A DNA stretch of 28,835 nt, from positions 1 to 28,835 of the forward strand of contig JAATGX010000271.1 in the NCBI GenBank assembly GCA_015688915.1, written 5' to 3'. The notes beneath the pieces are model-generated. The model did not search any database and had not been told where the DNA came from. It saw only the letters and a program-made list of their open reading frames with translations. This document shows, piece by piece, positions 16,006-24,730 of the stretch; positions within the stretch are counted from its first letter, which is position 1; every line of letters begins with the position of its first letter. The position numbers and the translations under genes were made by a program. This DNA comes from Desulfuromonadales bacterium (GTDB lineage Bacteria; Desulfobacterota; Desulfuromonadia; Geobacterales; Pseudopelobacteraceae).

Positions 16006-16083
16006 GACTGTTCCAGAAAGGTGAGTATCGTTAGAAAGGGCTATTTTACTGACTGCGACGGAAAATGTCCAGCATGAAGGGTA

Positions 16084-17463
16084 TCACAGCGGCTTGATGC
16101 GGCTCTTGCTCAGCCGCTTCATCAGCTTCCAGAGCGGTCCCTTGACGGCGAACATGCGCAGGGCATCCAGCATGGCGTCGCTGATGTTCACCTCCAGTCC
16201 CGGCACGACCCAGTTCCTGCGCTTGATCGCCTCGGCCGTGACCAGGCCGGTCAACTGTTCCCGCACGTGGGGCGAAATGTAAAACACCGGCTCCAGCAGG
16301 TCGGTGTCCGGCCGGATGAACCCTTCGTCCAGGGCGGTGCGGTGGAGCGGCGTGCCGGGATAGATGCGGATGCCGGTCATGGCGATGACCGCCGTCGGCT
16401 CCAACTCGTCCATGAGGCCGAAGCTCTCCAGCACGGTTCCGGCCGTCTCCCCCGGCCCGCCGAACAGGATATAGTGGGCGAAATCCACCTCCCGCTCGCG
16501 GCAGAGCAGGGAGGCTGTACGCACGTCCCCGACCGTGAAGGCCTTGCCCAGGTTCCGCAGCATGAGCGGCGAGCCGGATTCGGTGCCGTATTCCACGGCA
16601 TCACAGCCGGCCGCCAGCATGGCATCCAGCAGGGCCGGAGACATGAAGGCCGGGTTGATGAAGGCCGACCAGGCGATGTCCAGCCGCTCGCTGGTCATGG
16701 CGCGGCACAGTTCTGCGGCAAAGTCGGTCGGATAGTTGAAGATGTCGTCCACGAAGTAGACGTAGCTGACGCCGTAATCCGCCCGCAAAGAGCGGAGTTC
16801 GGCGATGATGTCCCGGATGGGCCGCAGCCGCATGGTGCGCCCCTCCAGCAGGGGGTAGGTGCAGTAGACGCAGGCAAAGGGGCAGCCGCGTTTGGTCTGC
16901 ACATTGGCCATGCCCCCCTCGCGCTGGTAGCGGGCCACGTCGAAGAGATTCCGCGCCGGCGTGGCTATCCGTTCCACGGGCACAGGGGGCAGAAAATCGT
17001 CACACCCCCTGATGACCACGCCGGGCAGGCCAGCCGGGCTCTCGCCCCGTTCGATCCGCCCCACCAGGAGCGGCAGCAGCTCCTCCCCCTCCCCCACCAC
17101 GCCGAAATCGGCGCCCAAGGCCGCGAGAATTTCCCGCGGCACGAGGGAAAACCCCGAGCCCCCCACCACCACCGGGGCGCGTCCGCGACACAACGCCACA
17201 ATCCCTTTGACGCCGTCCAGGTAGGAGCGGCACACCGGCCAGGTGACATTATCGATATTACGCAGGGAGATCACCACCAGACCGGGGGCAAAGCGTGCCA
17301 GGGCCGCGGTGACGGCCGTCTCCGGTTCCGCCTCGAAGCAGAGGTCAAGCGCCTGCAACTCATGACCAACCGCCTCCAGAGGCGCGGCCAGATACGCCAG
17401 GCCGATGGGGAAGACCGGATAAGGGGAACGCTCGCGATTGGCCGAAACCAGCAGGATCTTCAT
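16084..17463 (-). CDS. B12-binding-type radical SAM enzyme (first)
   Basis: A 459-residue protein. Residues 1-150 form a Rossmann-like B12-binding domain (MKILLVSANRERSPYPVFPIGL, VVVGGSGFSLVP, GVVGEGEE). The radical SAM cluster motif is CPFACVYC (Cys194, Cys198, Cys201) in the setting TKRGCPFACVYCTYP. Downstream are the TIM-barrel elements YFVDDIFNYP, EYGTESGSP and GIRIYPGTPLH. The family includes BchE- and HpnJ-like enzymes that methylate, cyclise or rearrange unactivated carbon. The DxHxxG motif of methionine synthase is not seen, as is usual in this class. ATG at 17463 overlaps the thioesterase stop by four bases. Position next to thioesterase, FabG-like and ketosynthase genes suggests the substrate is an acyl chain. 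Confidence 0.9.
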   Translation of the reverse strand: MKILLVSANRERSPYPVFPIGLAYLAAPLEAVGHELQALDLCFEAEPETAVTAALARFAPGLVVISLRNIDNVTWPVCRSYLDGVKGIVALCRGRAPVVVGGSGFSLVPREILAALGADFGVVGEGEELLPLLVGRIERGESPAGLPGVVIRGCDDFLPPVPVERIATPARNLFDVARYQREGGMANVQTKRGCPFACVYCTYPLLEGRTMRLRPIRDIIAELRSLRADYGVSYVYFVDDIFNYPTDFAAELCRAMTSERLDIAWSAFINPAFMSPALLDAMLAAGCDAVEYGTESGSPLMLRNLGKAFTVGDVRTASLLCREREVDFAHYILFGGPGETAGTVLESFGLMDELEPTAVIAMTGIRIYPGTPLHRTALDEGFIRPDTDLLEPVFYISPHVREQLTGLVTAEAIKRRNWVVPGLEVNISDAMLDALRMFAVKGPLWKLMKRLSKSRIKPL

Positions 17464-17882
17464 GGTTCCTCCAGCCAGGCCCGCATCCGCGCCACCCGCT
17501 CGGCCACCACAGGGGGCATCCGGAACTGGAGCACAGCGTTCAGGTCGGTCAGGGCGTGGGTGGTCAGGCCGGTGGCCAGTTTCGTGTCGTCAGGGCCGAT
17601 GATCGTGCTTTCAAACATCAGAGTGGCGGTGTCTCCGGGCCGCAGGCGGGTGCGGACGGTGACCTGGTCGTTGAAACGGGCCGGGCGCAGGTACTTGACC
17701 TGCAACTCCACCACCGGCCCCAGGAAACCGGCGGAGGCCAACTGATCCGGGTCCAGGCCGAACAGGCCGGCCAGGGCGGTGCGGCCGATCTCCATCCAGG
17801 CCACGTAATGGCCGTGCCAGGCGACCCGGTAGGCGTCGATCTCGTTGAAACGGACAGTTATGGCGGTTTCGTGGTATCTCAT
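17460..17882 (-). CDS. 4HBT/YbgC-type hotdog thioesterase
   Basis: A 140-residue hotdog protein. The N-terminal VRFNEIDAYRVAWHGHYVAWME matches the YbgC/4-hydroxybenzoyl-CoA thioesterase motif in which an Asp (here Asp16) lies beside the thioester. The rest follows the usual single-domain pattern (VKYLRPARFNDQVTVRTRL). It may release or edit acyl groups from the ACP. It overlaps its neighbours by four bases at both ends (start ATG 17882 in the stop of the acyltransferase; stop in the ATG of the radical SAM gene), so production is tightly coupled. Confidence 0.88.
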   Translation of the reverse strand: MRYHETAITVRFNEIDAYRVAWHGHYVAWMEIGRTALAGLFGLDPDQLASAGFLGPVVELQVKYLRPARFNDQVTVRTRLRPGDTATLMFESTIIGPDDTKLATGLTTHALTDLNAVLQFRMPPVVAERVARMRAWLEEP

Positions 17883-18715
17883 GTCTCACTGTCGATCCAG
17901 CGGTTGAATTTGGTCAGGGCCGCGGCGACGCCCACCTCGCGAAACGTCGTTGCCCCCAGGGTGCGCAGGGCTCGATACGTCCTTTCCCAGTATACGGGGC
18001 GGCACAGTTCTTCCACCAGGAATGCGGGAATCCGCGCGGCCGACAGGGTTGTCTGGCCGATGTGCTCCATCAGGGGGATGCACGGTTCGCGATAGCCGTA
18101 ATCGCTGAAAATCGCCTCAAGGTCAGGGCCGATCTCCGCCATCAGCGGCGTGTGCAGCGGCGCATCGCACGGAAAGACGCTGGCCGAGAACGCCCCGGCT
18201 GCCGCGGCCTCTCCGCAAGCCGCCTCGATCCCCGCACGGGGTCCGGCCAGGAGGAAATGGCGCGAGGTATTGACGTTGGCCGGATACACGCCGTTAGTGG
18301 CGCTGATGGCGGCAAGCGGCTGTTCCGTCAGGCCGATCACGCACCCCAGGGCGTATTCCCTGCCCCGGAAGCGGCGCTCCATGCACTCCCCGGCCCGGAA
18401 GGCCATCTCCAAGGCATCCCCTTCGCCGACCGAGCCGCAGGCCACCAGGGCCGGGTAGATACCCATGCTGTGCTCCGCCACAACCGCTGGCCTGATTCCC
18501 TCGGCCAGGAGGAGGCGTAGGCGGTGGAGGCTCATGGCCACCCCGTACACCTGCAACCTTACCTGCTCCGTGTGCGCCCCGCTGCTCCAAGTGAAGGAGG
18601 CCAGGTCCAGGCCGGTGCGGTCTTTGGCAAGCGCGGCGATCTCCATGAAATCGGCGTCCGCGGGAAGCGATGCATCATGGGTAAGCGGTTGTCCGGGGAA
18701 CATGAAGCATATCAC
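17879..18715 (-). CDS. FabD-like malonyl/acyl-ACP transacylase
   Basis: A 278-residue protein with the FabD layout. The opening MFPGQ is followed by the nucleophile motif EHSMGIYPAL (Ser83; GHSxGE in FabD), Arg107 in FRAGECM at the place of the malonate-binding Arg, and His188 in CDAPLHTPLM. The nucleophile elbow differs (Glu for Gly, Ile for Glu), so substrate choice may differ from malonyl-CoA. GTG at 18715 was chosen because AAGGAGGGAGGC precedes it with 6-base spacing and it overlaps the upstream radical SAM stop as GTGA; the internal ATG (18703) is less likely. It would load the extender unit onto the cluster ACP. Confidence 0.85.
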   Translation of the reverse strand: MICFMFPGQPLTHDASLPADADFMEIAALAKDRTGLDLASFTWSSGAHTEQVRLQVYGVAMSLHRLRLLLAEGIRPAVVAEHSMGIYPALVACGSVGEGDALEMAFRAGECMERRFRGREYALGCVIGLTEQPLAAISATNGVYPANVNTSRHFLLAGPRAGIEAACGEAAAAGAFSASVFPCDAPLHTPLMAEIGPDLEAIFSDYGYREPCIPLMEHIGQTTLSAARIPAFLVEELCRPVYWERTYRALRTLGATTFREVGVAAALTKFNRWIDSET

Positions 18716-19998
18716 GCCTCCCTCCTTGTGCGCCGGATGGCGCTTCGGAACCCCAGGTTCATGGGTCCGAAGACCTGCACCGAGCGGTGCAGCTTGACGA
18801 TACGGCGATACATGGAGCCAAGTGAGTAGAATGATGCACAGATCCGGTCGTACCCCTCCTGCAACTCCCGGACGGTCATCCCCTTGGGCTGGAAGGTGAC
18901 GTGCTCCATGTCGTAATCCTGCCAGTTGTTGTTGAGGATCCGCCCCTCCGCCTCCAGGCGGCGGCGCACCGCGGTGCCGGGATAGGGGGTCAGGATCGGG
19001 AAGATGGCCGCCTCCAGCCGGGCATCCTCGCAAAAGCGCAGGGTCTGCTCGAACACCGCCGGGGTGTCGTTGTCACACCCCATGACAAAGGAGCCCAGGA
19101 TACCGATGCCGTGATCGCGGAACAGTTGGGCATATTCCCGGTACGAGGCGGCCCTGTTCGTCACCTTGCCCATGGCGGCAAGGGAATCCTGGTTCAGGGA
19201 TTCGAACCCCACGAACATGCCGATACAGCCGGAAGCCCCTGCCAGGGCAAGCAGTTCCCGGTCTTCCGCGAAGTCGATGGGGGCGTGGGAGAGCCATTTC
19301 ACCCCCATCCCTTTCATCCCTTCGAACAATTCCAGGGAGTAGCGCCGGTCAGCCACGATATTGTCGTCCACGAAAAAGACGAATGAATTGACCCTGCGTA
19401 GTTGTTGTAACTCGGCCAGTACCTGCTCCACCGGCCTCTTGCGGTATTTGCGGCCGTAAAAGGCGGTGACCGAGCAGAACTCGCAATCAAAGGGGCAGCC
19501 GCGGGTGGTCTGGATGGTGTTGGTGAAGAGGTGGCCCGAGCCTTTGAAGATCTCCCGGCGGGCCGGGGGGATCAGGGTGGTGTCGATCAGGCCGTCGGCC
19601 CGGTAGGTCCGCTGCAACCTGCCGGCCCGGAGGTCGGCCAGCAGGCGGGGCCAGACCAGCTCCCCCTCCCCCACCACCACGCTGTCCACGTGCCCCAGCG
19701 CTTCATCCGGCAGGTTGCTGGCATGGAATCCCCCCATCACCACGGTCTTGCCGGCCTGACGAAAGGCATCGGCCAGTTCATAGGCGCGGTTGGCCTGGGC
19801 CGTCATGGCGGTCAGGGCGATCACGTCGGCATCGGTGTCAAACCGGGTCGGGCGGATGGCGTCGTCATGGAACGCCACTGCCCATTCCGGCGGCGTGACC
19901 GCCGCCAGGGCCGCCAGGGACAGGGTGGGGAACTTGAAGCCGAGTTCTCCCCACAATCTGCCTTTGGGCCAGCCAGGGGAGAGGAAGAGGATCTTCAT
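18712..19998 (-). CDS. B12-binding-type radical SAM enzyme (second)
   Basis: A 428-residue protein. N-terminal B12-type domain (MKILFLSPGWPKGRLWGELG, VVMGGFHASNLPDEAL, VVGEGELVWP), then radical SAM motif CPFDCEFC (Cys168, Cys172, Cys175), then VFFVDDNIVAD, GMFVGFESLNQDSL and LTPYPGTAVRRRLE. The C-terminal 80 residues have the tail common to this subfamily, with TFQPKGMTVRELQEGYDRI. It is clearly paralogous to the N-terminal part of the fusion protein at 25807-27978. The start ATG at 19998 lies 14 bases after the ACP stop, and its stop overlaps the FabD-like start. Likely acts on an ACP-bound or lipid-linked acyl chain; reaction unknown. Confidence 0.9.
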   Translation of the reverse strand: MKILFLSPGWPKGRLWGELGFKFPTLSLAALAAVTPPEWAVAFHDDAIRPTRFDTDADVIALTAMTAQANRAYELADAFRQAGKTVVMGGFHASNLPDEALGHVDSVVVGEGELVWPRLLADLRAGRLQRTYRADGLIDTTLIPPARREIFKGSGHLFTNTIQTTRGCPFDCEFCSVTAFYGRKYRKRPVEQVLAELQQLRRVNSFVFFVDDNIVADRRYSLELFEGMKGMGVKWLSHAPIDFAEDRELLALAGASGCIGMFVGFESLNQDSLAAMGKVTNRAASYREYAQLFRDHGIGILGSFVMGCDNDTPAVFEQTLRFCEDARLEAAIFPILTPYPGTAVRRRLEAEGRILNNNWQDYDMEHVTFQPKGMTVRELQEGYDRICASFYSLGSMYRRIVKLHRSVQVFGPMNLGFRSAIRRTRREA

Positions 19999-20012
19999 CG
20001 GGGTCGAGGGGG

Positions 20013-20270
20013 TTACTTCCGGTTTTCCGCGATATAGGCGGCCATGCTGCGCACCGAGGCAAAGACCTTGGTGCCGGTGGCCGCGTCGGGCACCACCACG
20101 CCGAAATCCTTTTCCATGGCCACCACCAGTTGCAGGGCATCGATGGAGTCCAGCCCCAACCCCTCGCCGAACAGCGGCGCATCGGTCTCGATCTCGTCAG
20201 GCGACATCCCCTCGATGCGCAGGCTGTCGATGATCATCTGTTTCACCTTTGGAATCAACTCGTCACTCAT
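20013..20270 (-). CDS. Acyl carrier protein
   Basis: An 85-residue acidic four-helix carrier. The phosphopantetheine attachment site is Ser42 in LGLDSIDALQLVVAME. Length and the acidic helix 2 are typical for type II systems. It is the only ACP seen in the cluster and is the expected carrier for the ketosynthase pair, FabG-like, FabZ-like and FabD-like proteins. No phosphopantetheinyl transferase is in the window, so a host enzyme must activate it. The preceding gap carries a palindromic repeat. Confidence 0.95.
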   Translation of the reverse strand: MSDELIPKVKQMIIDSLRIEGMSPDEIETDAPLFGEGLGLDSIDALQLVVAMEKDFGVVVPDAATGTKVFASVRSMAAYIAENRK

Positions 20271-20308
20271 TCATCCATCCTCTCGTTGTTGTAATGCAGA
20301 AACAAACG

Positions 20309-20418
20309 TTTTGCCACAGAGGCACAGAGACACGGAGAAAGGCAGAAGAACGAAAACTACATTTTTTCTCTTCCATGTTTCTCTGTGAACCTCTGTGTCT
20401 CCGTGTCTCTGTGGCAGA
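20309..20418. repeat. Palindromic intergenic element of a third family
   Basis: The left arm reads TTTTGCCACAGAGGCACAG then AGACACGGAGAAAG; the right arm reads TTTCTCTGTGAACCTCTGTG then TCTCCGTGTCTCTGTGGCA, its imperfect inverse, with about 30 bases between. It lies in the 151-base gap between the acyltransferase and ACP genes. The CTCTGTG/CCACAGAG motif occurs in dispersed repeats of several bacterial genomes (general knowledge). It would give a stable hairpin within the operon mRNA. Confidence 0.85.
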
Positions 20419-20421
20419 TAT

Positions 20422-21300
20422 CTACTTTTCATCCCAGAAATCAAAAAAATTGTACCACTGGTCCGGGTAACGCCTGATGTAACGCTCGAACACCGCCACC
20501 AGCCGCTCCATTCCCTCGCGGATGGCCTCGGCGTGCCGGCCGTGGCCGCCGTGAAAGTAGATCGCCTCGTCCATGAGCGTGGCGTATTTTCCGTTCTCGA
20601 ACGGGACGAACACCGGGATAACCGGCGCCCCACTGGCCAGGGAGAGGTAGGCGGCGCCAACCGGAACATCGATGGGACGGCCGAAAAACGCCATCCTGAT
20701 ACAGTTGGACGAGCCGTCCCGCTCGCCCAGCAGGGCCAGCACCTCATTGCGGCGCAGGGCGTTGACCGCCTCGATGATCGCCAGGGGCGAGGTATCATGG
20801 CGGTCCACGTAGATAAAGCCGATACCCCGTTCCCGGCGCACCGCCTCCCGCAGTTCGTTGACCTTTTCGTCCGGCTCCCGGAAGGTCAGCACGTTGATCT
20901 TGTATCCCTGGTCGGCCAGTCCCAGCCCACCAAGCTCCCAGTTCCCCAGATGTGGCGAGACCAGGATGGCGCCGTTGCCCCGGGCCAACGCCTCGTCCAT
21001 GGGCGCGGGGTTGCCCCGGCGGCCTATCAGCCCTTGCAGGCGCTTGCCCCGCAGGCGCATCATCAGCATGACGTCGCACCAGTTGTGGGCAAACATCCGG
21101 AAGGTCGAGAACACCAGCCCTTCCACATCCCGCCGGCCGGTGACGACCCGCAGGTTGGCGCGCACGGCGCGCCGCCCTTCCCCCATGAGCAGGTAGAACA
21201 GGCCGCCCCAGAAGAACGTGAACGGCGGAAACAGCCAACGGGGCACCAGCATGGTGAACAGTTTGATAAAGAACAGGTTGAGGCTGTTGTACAGTGTCAA
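20422..21300 (-). CDS. LpxL/HtrB-like lipid acyltransferase
   Basis: A 292-residue protein with an N-terminal membrane anchor (about 5-38) and the LpxL/HtrB catalytic motif HxxxxE (His117, Glu122 in SPHLGNWELGG), followed by ERGIGFIYVDR and LLGERDGS. These enzymes pass an acyl group from ACP to a lipid or glycolipid at the inner membrane. Aryl-polyene clusters often encode one. The start is TTG at 21300, overlapping the upstream stop as TTGA; the first internal ATG (residue 17) would lose part of the membrane anchor. It may attach the cluster's acyl chain to the glycolipid acceptor. Confidence 0.88.
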   Translation of the reverse strand: MTLYNSLNLFFIKLFTMLVPRWLFPPFTFFWGGLFYLLMGEGRRAVRANLRVVTGRRDVEGLVFSTFRMFAHNWCDVMLMMRLRGKRLQGLIGRRGNPAPMDEALARGNGAILVSPHLGNWELGGLGLADQGYKINVLTFREPDEKVNELREAVRRERGIGFIYVDRHDTSPLAIIEAVNALRRNEVLALLGERDGSSNCIRMAFFGRPIDVPVGAAYLSLASGAPVIPVFVPFENGKYATLMDEAIYFHGGHGRHAEAIREGMERLVAVFERYIRRYPDQWYNFFDFWDEK

Positions 21301-22676
21301 CGGGATACCCCGAGATGGAAGTCAATGACGAGCTCCCAGACACATGCCGCCAGATTCCTGAAGGTAAGCTTACCCCTGCTGGCCGCTTGGCTGAACCCCG
21401 CGCTTGCCTCCCCGGATCTGCGGTAAAACCTGACAAATGCCTTGATGAGCAGGAGTTGCAGGTAATGCCGGTTGATGCGGGGGTGGCGGAACACCAGGTG
21501 CAGACCGTCGTAGAACTTCCAGCGTCGGCAGAAGATGCGCCCCTTGATCTCCTCGTACAGCCTGGTGCCGGGATAGGGGGTCAGGATGGAGAACTGGGCG
21601 ATGTTCGTGTTCAGCCGGATGGCCAGATCAATGGTCTTCTCCACATCCGCGGCGCTCTCGTTCAGGTTGCCGATGATGTAGCTGCCGTAGGATTCGATGT
21701 TGTTCTGTCCCAGGATCTCCACGGCCAGGGTCACGTCAGACGCCTTGGTGTTCTTGCCGAGGGAGTTCAGGGTGTCGTCGCTGCCGCTCTCGATCCCCAG
21801 GTAGACCGTGGTGGAGCCGGCTGCGGCCATTTTGGCCACCATGCCCGGGTTGCGCACGATGGTATCGACCCGTGAAAGGTTCCACCACTTCAGGTCATAG
21901 CCGCGCCCCATGATACCGTCGGCGATCTGCTCCACCCTGGCCGGCGCCAGGGTAAAATTGTCGTCCATGAAGGCCACGGCACGGAAGCCGTAGCGGTTAT
22001 ACACCTCGTCCAATTCGGCCAGCACCGCCTCGGCGCTGCGATAACGCCATCCCCGGCCGAAAAAGCTGGACGACGAACAGAAATGGCAGGCGCTGGGACA
22101 GCCGCGGCTGGTGACCATGGGGGTGATGGGCCGGGCCGCCATGCTGGCGCGATACCGATGCAGGTCCACCAGGTGCCGGGCAGGCAGGGGGAGCGCCTCC
22201 ACATCCACGGGGTCCGCATCCGGGGTGCGGACGATCTGTTTGCCCTCCCTGAAGATGATTCCCCTTACCTGGGACTTGTCACCCCTGGCTTCCAGTGCGG
22301 CGAGCAGGTTTGGAAAGACCGCCTCCCCTTCCCCCCTGACGATCGCATCCACCCGGCCGCCAGCCAGGATCTCCTCCGGCATGAACTGGGGGTGGGGGCC
22401 GCCCAGGATCACGGGACGATTGAAACCCGCGGCCCGGCGCGCCAGGTGCAGGGCCCGCCCGATGCGGGTGGTGTCGCTGGAGATCCCGACCGCATCCGCT
22501 CCCCGGAAGTCCGCGTCCGCCACCTCCACCCCGTCGGCGGCCAGATCCCGCACAATCACCCGGTGCCCGGCCTGCTCCAGGCTCGCGGCCACGTACAGAA
22601 GCCCCATGGGCGGCAGGCTCAGACCGAATGTGTTGTAGACGCTGAGGGAGGGGGGATTGATCAGGAGCACGTTCAT
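21297..22676 (-). CDS. B12-binding-type radical SAM enzyme (third)
   Basis: A 459-residue protein. The B12-type domain has LLINPPSLSVYNTFGLSLPP, ILGGPHPQFMPEEIL and IVRGEGEAVFP; the cluster motif is CPSACHFC (Cys193, Cys197, Cys200). Downstream are VAFMDDNFTLAP, VYLGIESGSDDTLN and ILTPYPGTRLYEEI. The PPSL opening and layout are close to HpnJ/BchE-type enzymes. Its ATG overlaps the upstream SPASM-like gene stop (22673-22676), and its stop overlaps the acyltransferase start. It is sequence-distinct from the other two B12-type enzymes, so a separate reaction is likely. Confidence 0.9.
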   Translation of the reverse strand: MNVLLINPPSLSVYNTFGLSLPPMGLLYVAASLEQAGHRVIVRDLAADGVEVADADFRGADAVGISSDTTRIGRALHLARRAAGFNRPVILGGPHPQFMPEEILAGGRVDAIVRGEGEAVFPNLLAALEARGDKSQVRGIIFREGKQIVRTPDADPVDVEALPLPARHLVDLHRYRASMAARPITPMVTSRGCPSACHFCSSSSFFGRGWRYRSAEAVLAELDEVYNRYGFRAVAFMDDNFTLAPARVEQIADGIMGRGYDLKWWNLSRVDTIVRNPGMVAKMAAAGSTTVYLGIESGSDDTLNSLGKNTKASDVTLAVEILGQNNIESYGSYIIGNLNESAADVEKTIDLAIRLNTNIAQFSILTPYPGTRLYEEIKGRIFCRRWKFYDGLHLVFRHPRINRHYLQLLLIKAFVRFYRRSGEASAGFSQAASRGKLTFRNLAACVWELVIDFHLGVSR

Positions 22677-24061
22677 CGGCGCGAACCGGAACGCCTTCTC
22701 TTGACCGGATGATCCTTGAACTCCACGTCCCAGGCCGGATCGGCCAGTTCGGCATAGGCACCGGAGTAGTCGTCCATCCTGTCCGCCAGGCCGGTGAAGA
22801 TCTCCTCGGCCCCCTCGTGGGTCGGATAGGCGCCTTCCGAGGCGAACAGTTCCCGGCCGGCGTCCGGGTGGTCGATGAGCATGCAGGGGCGGAGCAGGTT
22901 GTCATGCTCCCCCTGCCTGGCGCGGATCTTCCGGAACAGCGGCGAGGCCAGGGCATCGCGGATGGATGTGGTGCGGATGTTGTCCACGGCAAAGTGGCAG
23001 AAGACGCACGGTTCGATGTCGCCGTTGGCGTTGATATGGAAGTATTTCCTGCCGCCTGCCAGGCAGCCGGAGATCATGGGGCCGTCGTTCCAGAAATCCA
23101 CGAACAGCATCGGCTTGGTGGCCCGGTAGTCAACCACCGTGCGGCGCAGCAGGTCGCGCTGTTCCGGCAGCGGCATCAACTCCGTATCCGGTTTCCGCCC
23201 CACCGGGACATAGGAGAAGAGCCACAGGGCAAAGACCCCTTTGGCCAGCAGCATGTCGATGTAGCCGGGGTCGGTGATGATGTCCGTGTTCCGGCGCGAA
23301 TGGGTGAAGGAACCGCAGAAGGAGAGGCCCGCCCCTTTGAGCAGGTCCATGGCGTGCATGACCTTTTTGAAATGCCCTGCACCGCGCCGTTCGTCGGTTT
23401 CCTTTTCGTATCCTTCCAGGGAGAAGGCCGGCATGACGTTGCCCACCTCGATCAGGTGTTCCACCATCCGCTCGTCGATCAGGCCGCCGTGGGTGAAGAC
23501 CAGGAAGGCCATGTCGCTGTGTTTCCGGAAGATCTCGAAGATGCCGTCCATGTAGAACGGCTCGCCCCCGGAGATGACGGCGAAATAGACCCCCATCTCC
23601 TTCATCTGGGTCAGCACCGAGTCGATCTCGTCCAGGGAGAGTTCCAGGGACTTCTGGTAGTCCCCGGCATAACAGCCGTAACAGGAGAGGTTGCAGCGCA
23701 TGGTGGGGCTGATCACCACCGTGGAGGGGGGATAGAAACCGTTCCTGTCGGCCCATTCCTTCCGCTTGTTGGTGCCGTTCAAGAGGTGGTTGACGGCCAG
23801 GTTGCTGATCCACTTGTCCCGCTGGTTGGGGTGTAGTTCGGCCAGGATGCGGCGCGGAAACGCGATAGCCGGGTGCTTGTCCCGGATCAGCCCCCTGACC
23901 CAGCGGATGCGCTCCTTGTAATAATCCTTCTTGGGGATCAGTTCCATCAGGTGCGTCATCTTGATCAAGGTCTCGTCCGACGAACTGGTCGCCATGGACA
24001 GCAGGTACGAGAGCACCTTTTCCTTGGTATAGTTTTTCAGGGACTGGATCATTGCCGTCAT
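22673..24061 (-). CDS. Radical SAM enzyme with SPASM-like C-terminal Cys region
   Basis: A 462-residue protein without a B12 domain. A helical N-terminal 110 residues lead to the radical SAM motif CNLSCYGC (Cys123, Cys127, Cys130), then SGGEPFYMDGIFEI and the C-terminal segment GCLAGGRKYFHINANGDIEP-CVFCHF. The latter resembles the auxiliary-cluster ligand region of SPASM/Twitch enzymes. It then extends about 80 residues with MLIDHPDAGRELF. The start is ATG at 24061, directly after AAGGGAG; a second ATG three codons on has better spacing. It lies 6 bases after the glycosyltransferase. Its role could be lipid or sugar modification; unlike peptide-modifying SPASM enzymes, no precursor peptide is seen. 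Confidence 0.88.
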   Translation of the reverse strand: MTAMIQSLKNYTKEKVLSYLLSMATSSSDETLIKMTHLMELIPKKDYYKERIRWVRGLIRDKHPAIAFPRRILAELHPNQRDKWISNLAVNHLLNGTNKRKEWADRNGFYPPSTVVISPTMRCNLSCYGCYAGDYQKSLELSLDEIDSVLTQMKEMGVYFAVISGGEPFYMDGIFEIFRKHSDMAFLVFTHGGLIDERMVEHLIEVGNVMPAFSLEGYEKETDERRGAGHFKKVMHAMDLLKGAGLSFCGSFTHSRRNTDIITDPGYIDMLLAKGVFALWLFSYVPVGRKPDTELMPLPEQRDLLRRTVVDYRATKPMLFVDFWNDGPMISGCLAGGRKYFHINANGDIEPCVFCHFAVDNIRTTSIRDALASPLFRKIRARQGEHDNLLRPCMLIDHPDAGRELFASEGAYPTHEGAEEIFTGLADRMDDYSGAYAELADPAWDVEFKDHPVKRRRSGSRR

Positions 24062-24067
24062 TCTCCC

Positions 24068-24730
24068 TTACAGGTAGCGTAAAAATGTCATACAGATATC
24101 CCAGGTGTCGCGAACCGACCGGAAATGGCTCGTGGAGCGGCCATCGGCGACCCGGGCGGCAACAGGAAAAGAACCGACGGAAAAGCCGCCCTTCCATGCC
24201 TTCATCAGTATCTCCATCTCCAGGGCATACCGGTCGGACTCCAATTGCGCGCTTTCAAGCAGCTCGCGGGAATAGTACCTGAAACCGGACTGACTATCGG
24301 TGATCTCAAACCCGGTGCGTTTCCGCATGCACCAGACGCCGATGCGGTTCCAGAGCTTGCGCAGCCCGGCCATCTCCTCGAACTGGGAATGCCGTGATGC
24401 GATCAGGATACCGAAGTTCCCACTCCGGGCGGCATCGACCAAGCGCGGGATTGCGGACACGTCGTGCTGGCCGTCGGCATCGATGGTCACCACACCGTCG
24501 AAACCGGACTCGACCGCCCAGGCAAAACCGGTTTTCAGCGCCCCCCCCTTGCCACGGTTTCGCGTATGCCGAAGCAGCGTCACCGGCAATCCTGACAACA
24601 GACCTGACGTATCATCGGTTGATCCGTCATCCACCAGTACCACGGGCAAGCCATGTTCCAGGCACTCCCGCGCCACCGCCGAGACGGTTTTTTCAGCGTT
24701 ATACGCCGGAATCAGGATGCATGCCGCCAC
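24068..24730 (-). CDS. GT2-family glycosyltransferase (dolichyl-phosphate mannosyltransferase-like)
   Basis: A 220-residue GT-A fold enzyme: ILIPAYNAEKTV, nucleotide-sugar motif VLVDDGSTDDT, NRGKGGALKTG and metal-binding DADGQHD, then an acceptor region with DSQSGFRYYSR. It lacks C-terminal membrane helices. Such enzymes pass a sugar from a nucleotide donor to a lipid phosphate or lipid. Start GTG at 24730 gives MAACILIPAYN; it overlaps the deacetylase end by 19 bases. Probably supplies the sugar head of the cluster's lipid. Confidence 0.9.
   Translation of the reverse strand: MAACILIPAYNAEKTVSAVARECLEHGLPVVLVDDGSTDDTSGLLSGLPVTLLRHTRNRGKGGALKTGFAWAVESGFDGVVTIDADGQHDVSAIPRLVDAARSGNFGILIASRHSQFEEMAGLRKLWNRIGVWCMRKRTGFEITDSQSGFRYYSRELLESAQLESDRYALEMEILMKAWKGGFSVGSFPVAARVADGRSTSHFRSVRDTWDICMTFLRYL

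Noticed and set aside
16267..17745. Long plus-strand open frame (492 codons) opposite the radical SAM and thioesterase genes
   Set aside because: Shadow of GC-rich codon use; rich in His, Gln, Gly and Arg with no domain motif, while the minus strand has intact enzyme motifs.
22709..23836. Plus-strand open frame (375 codons) opposite the SPASM-like gene
   Set aside because: Antisense artefact; the minus frame has the CxxxCxxC and auxiliary Cys motifs.
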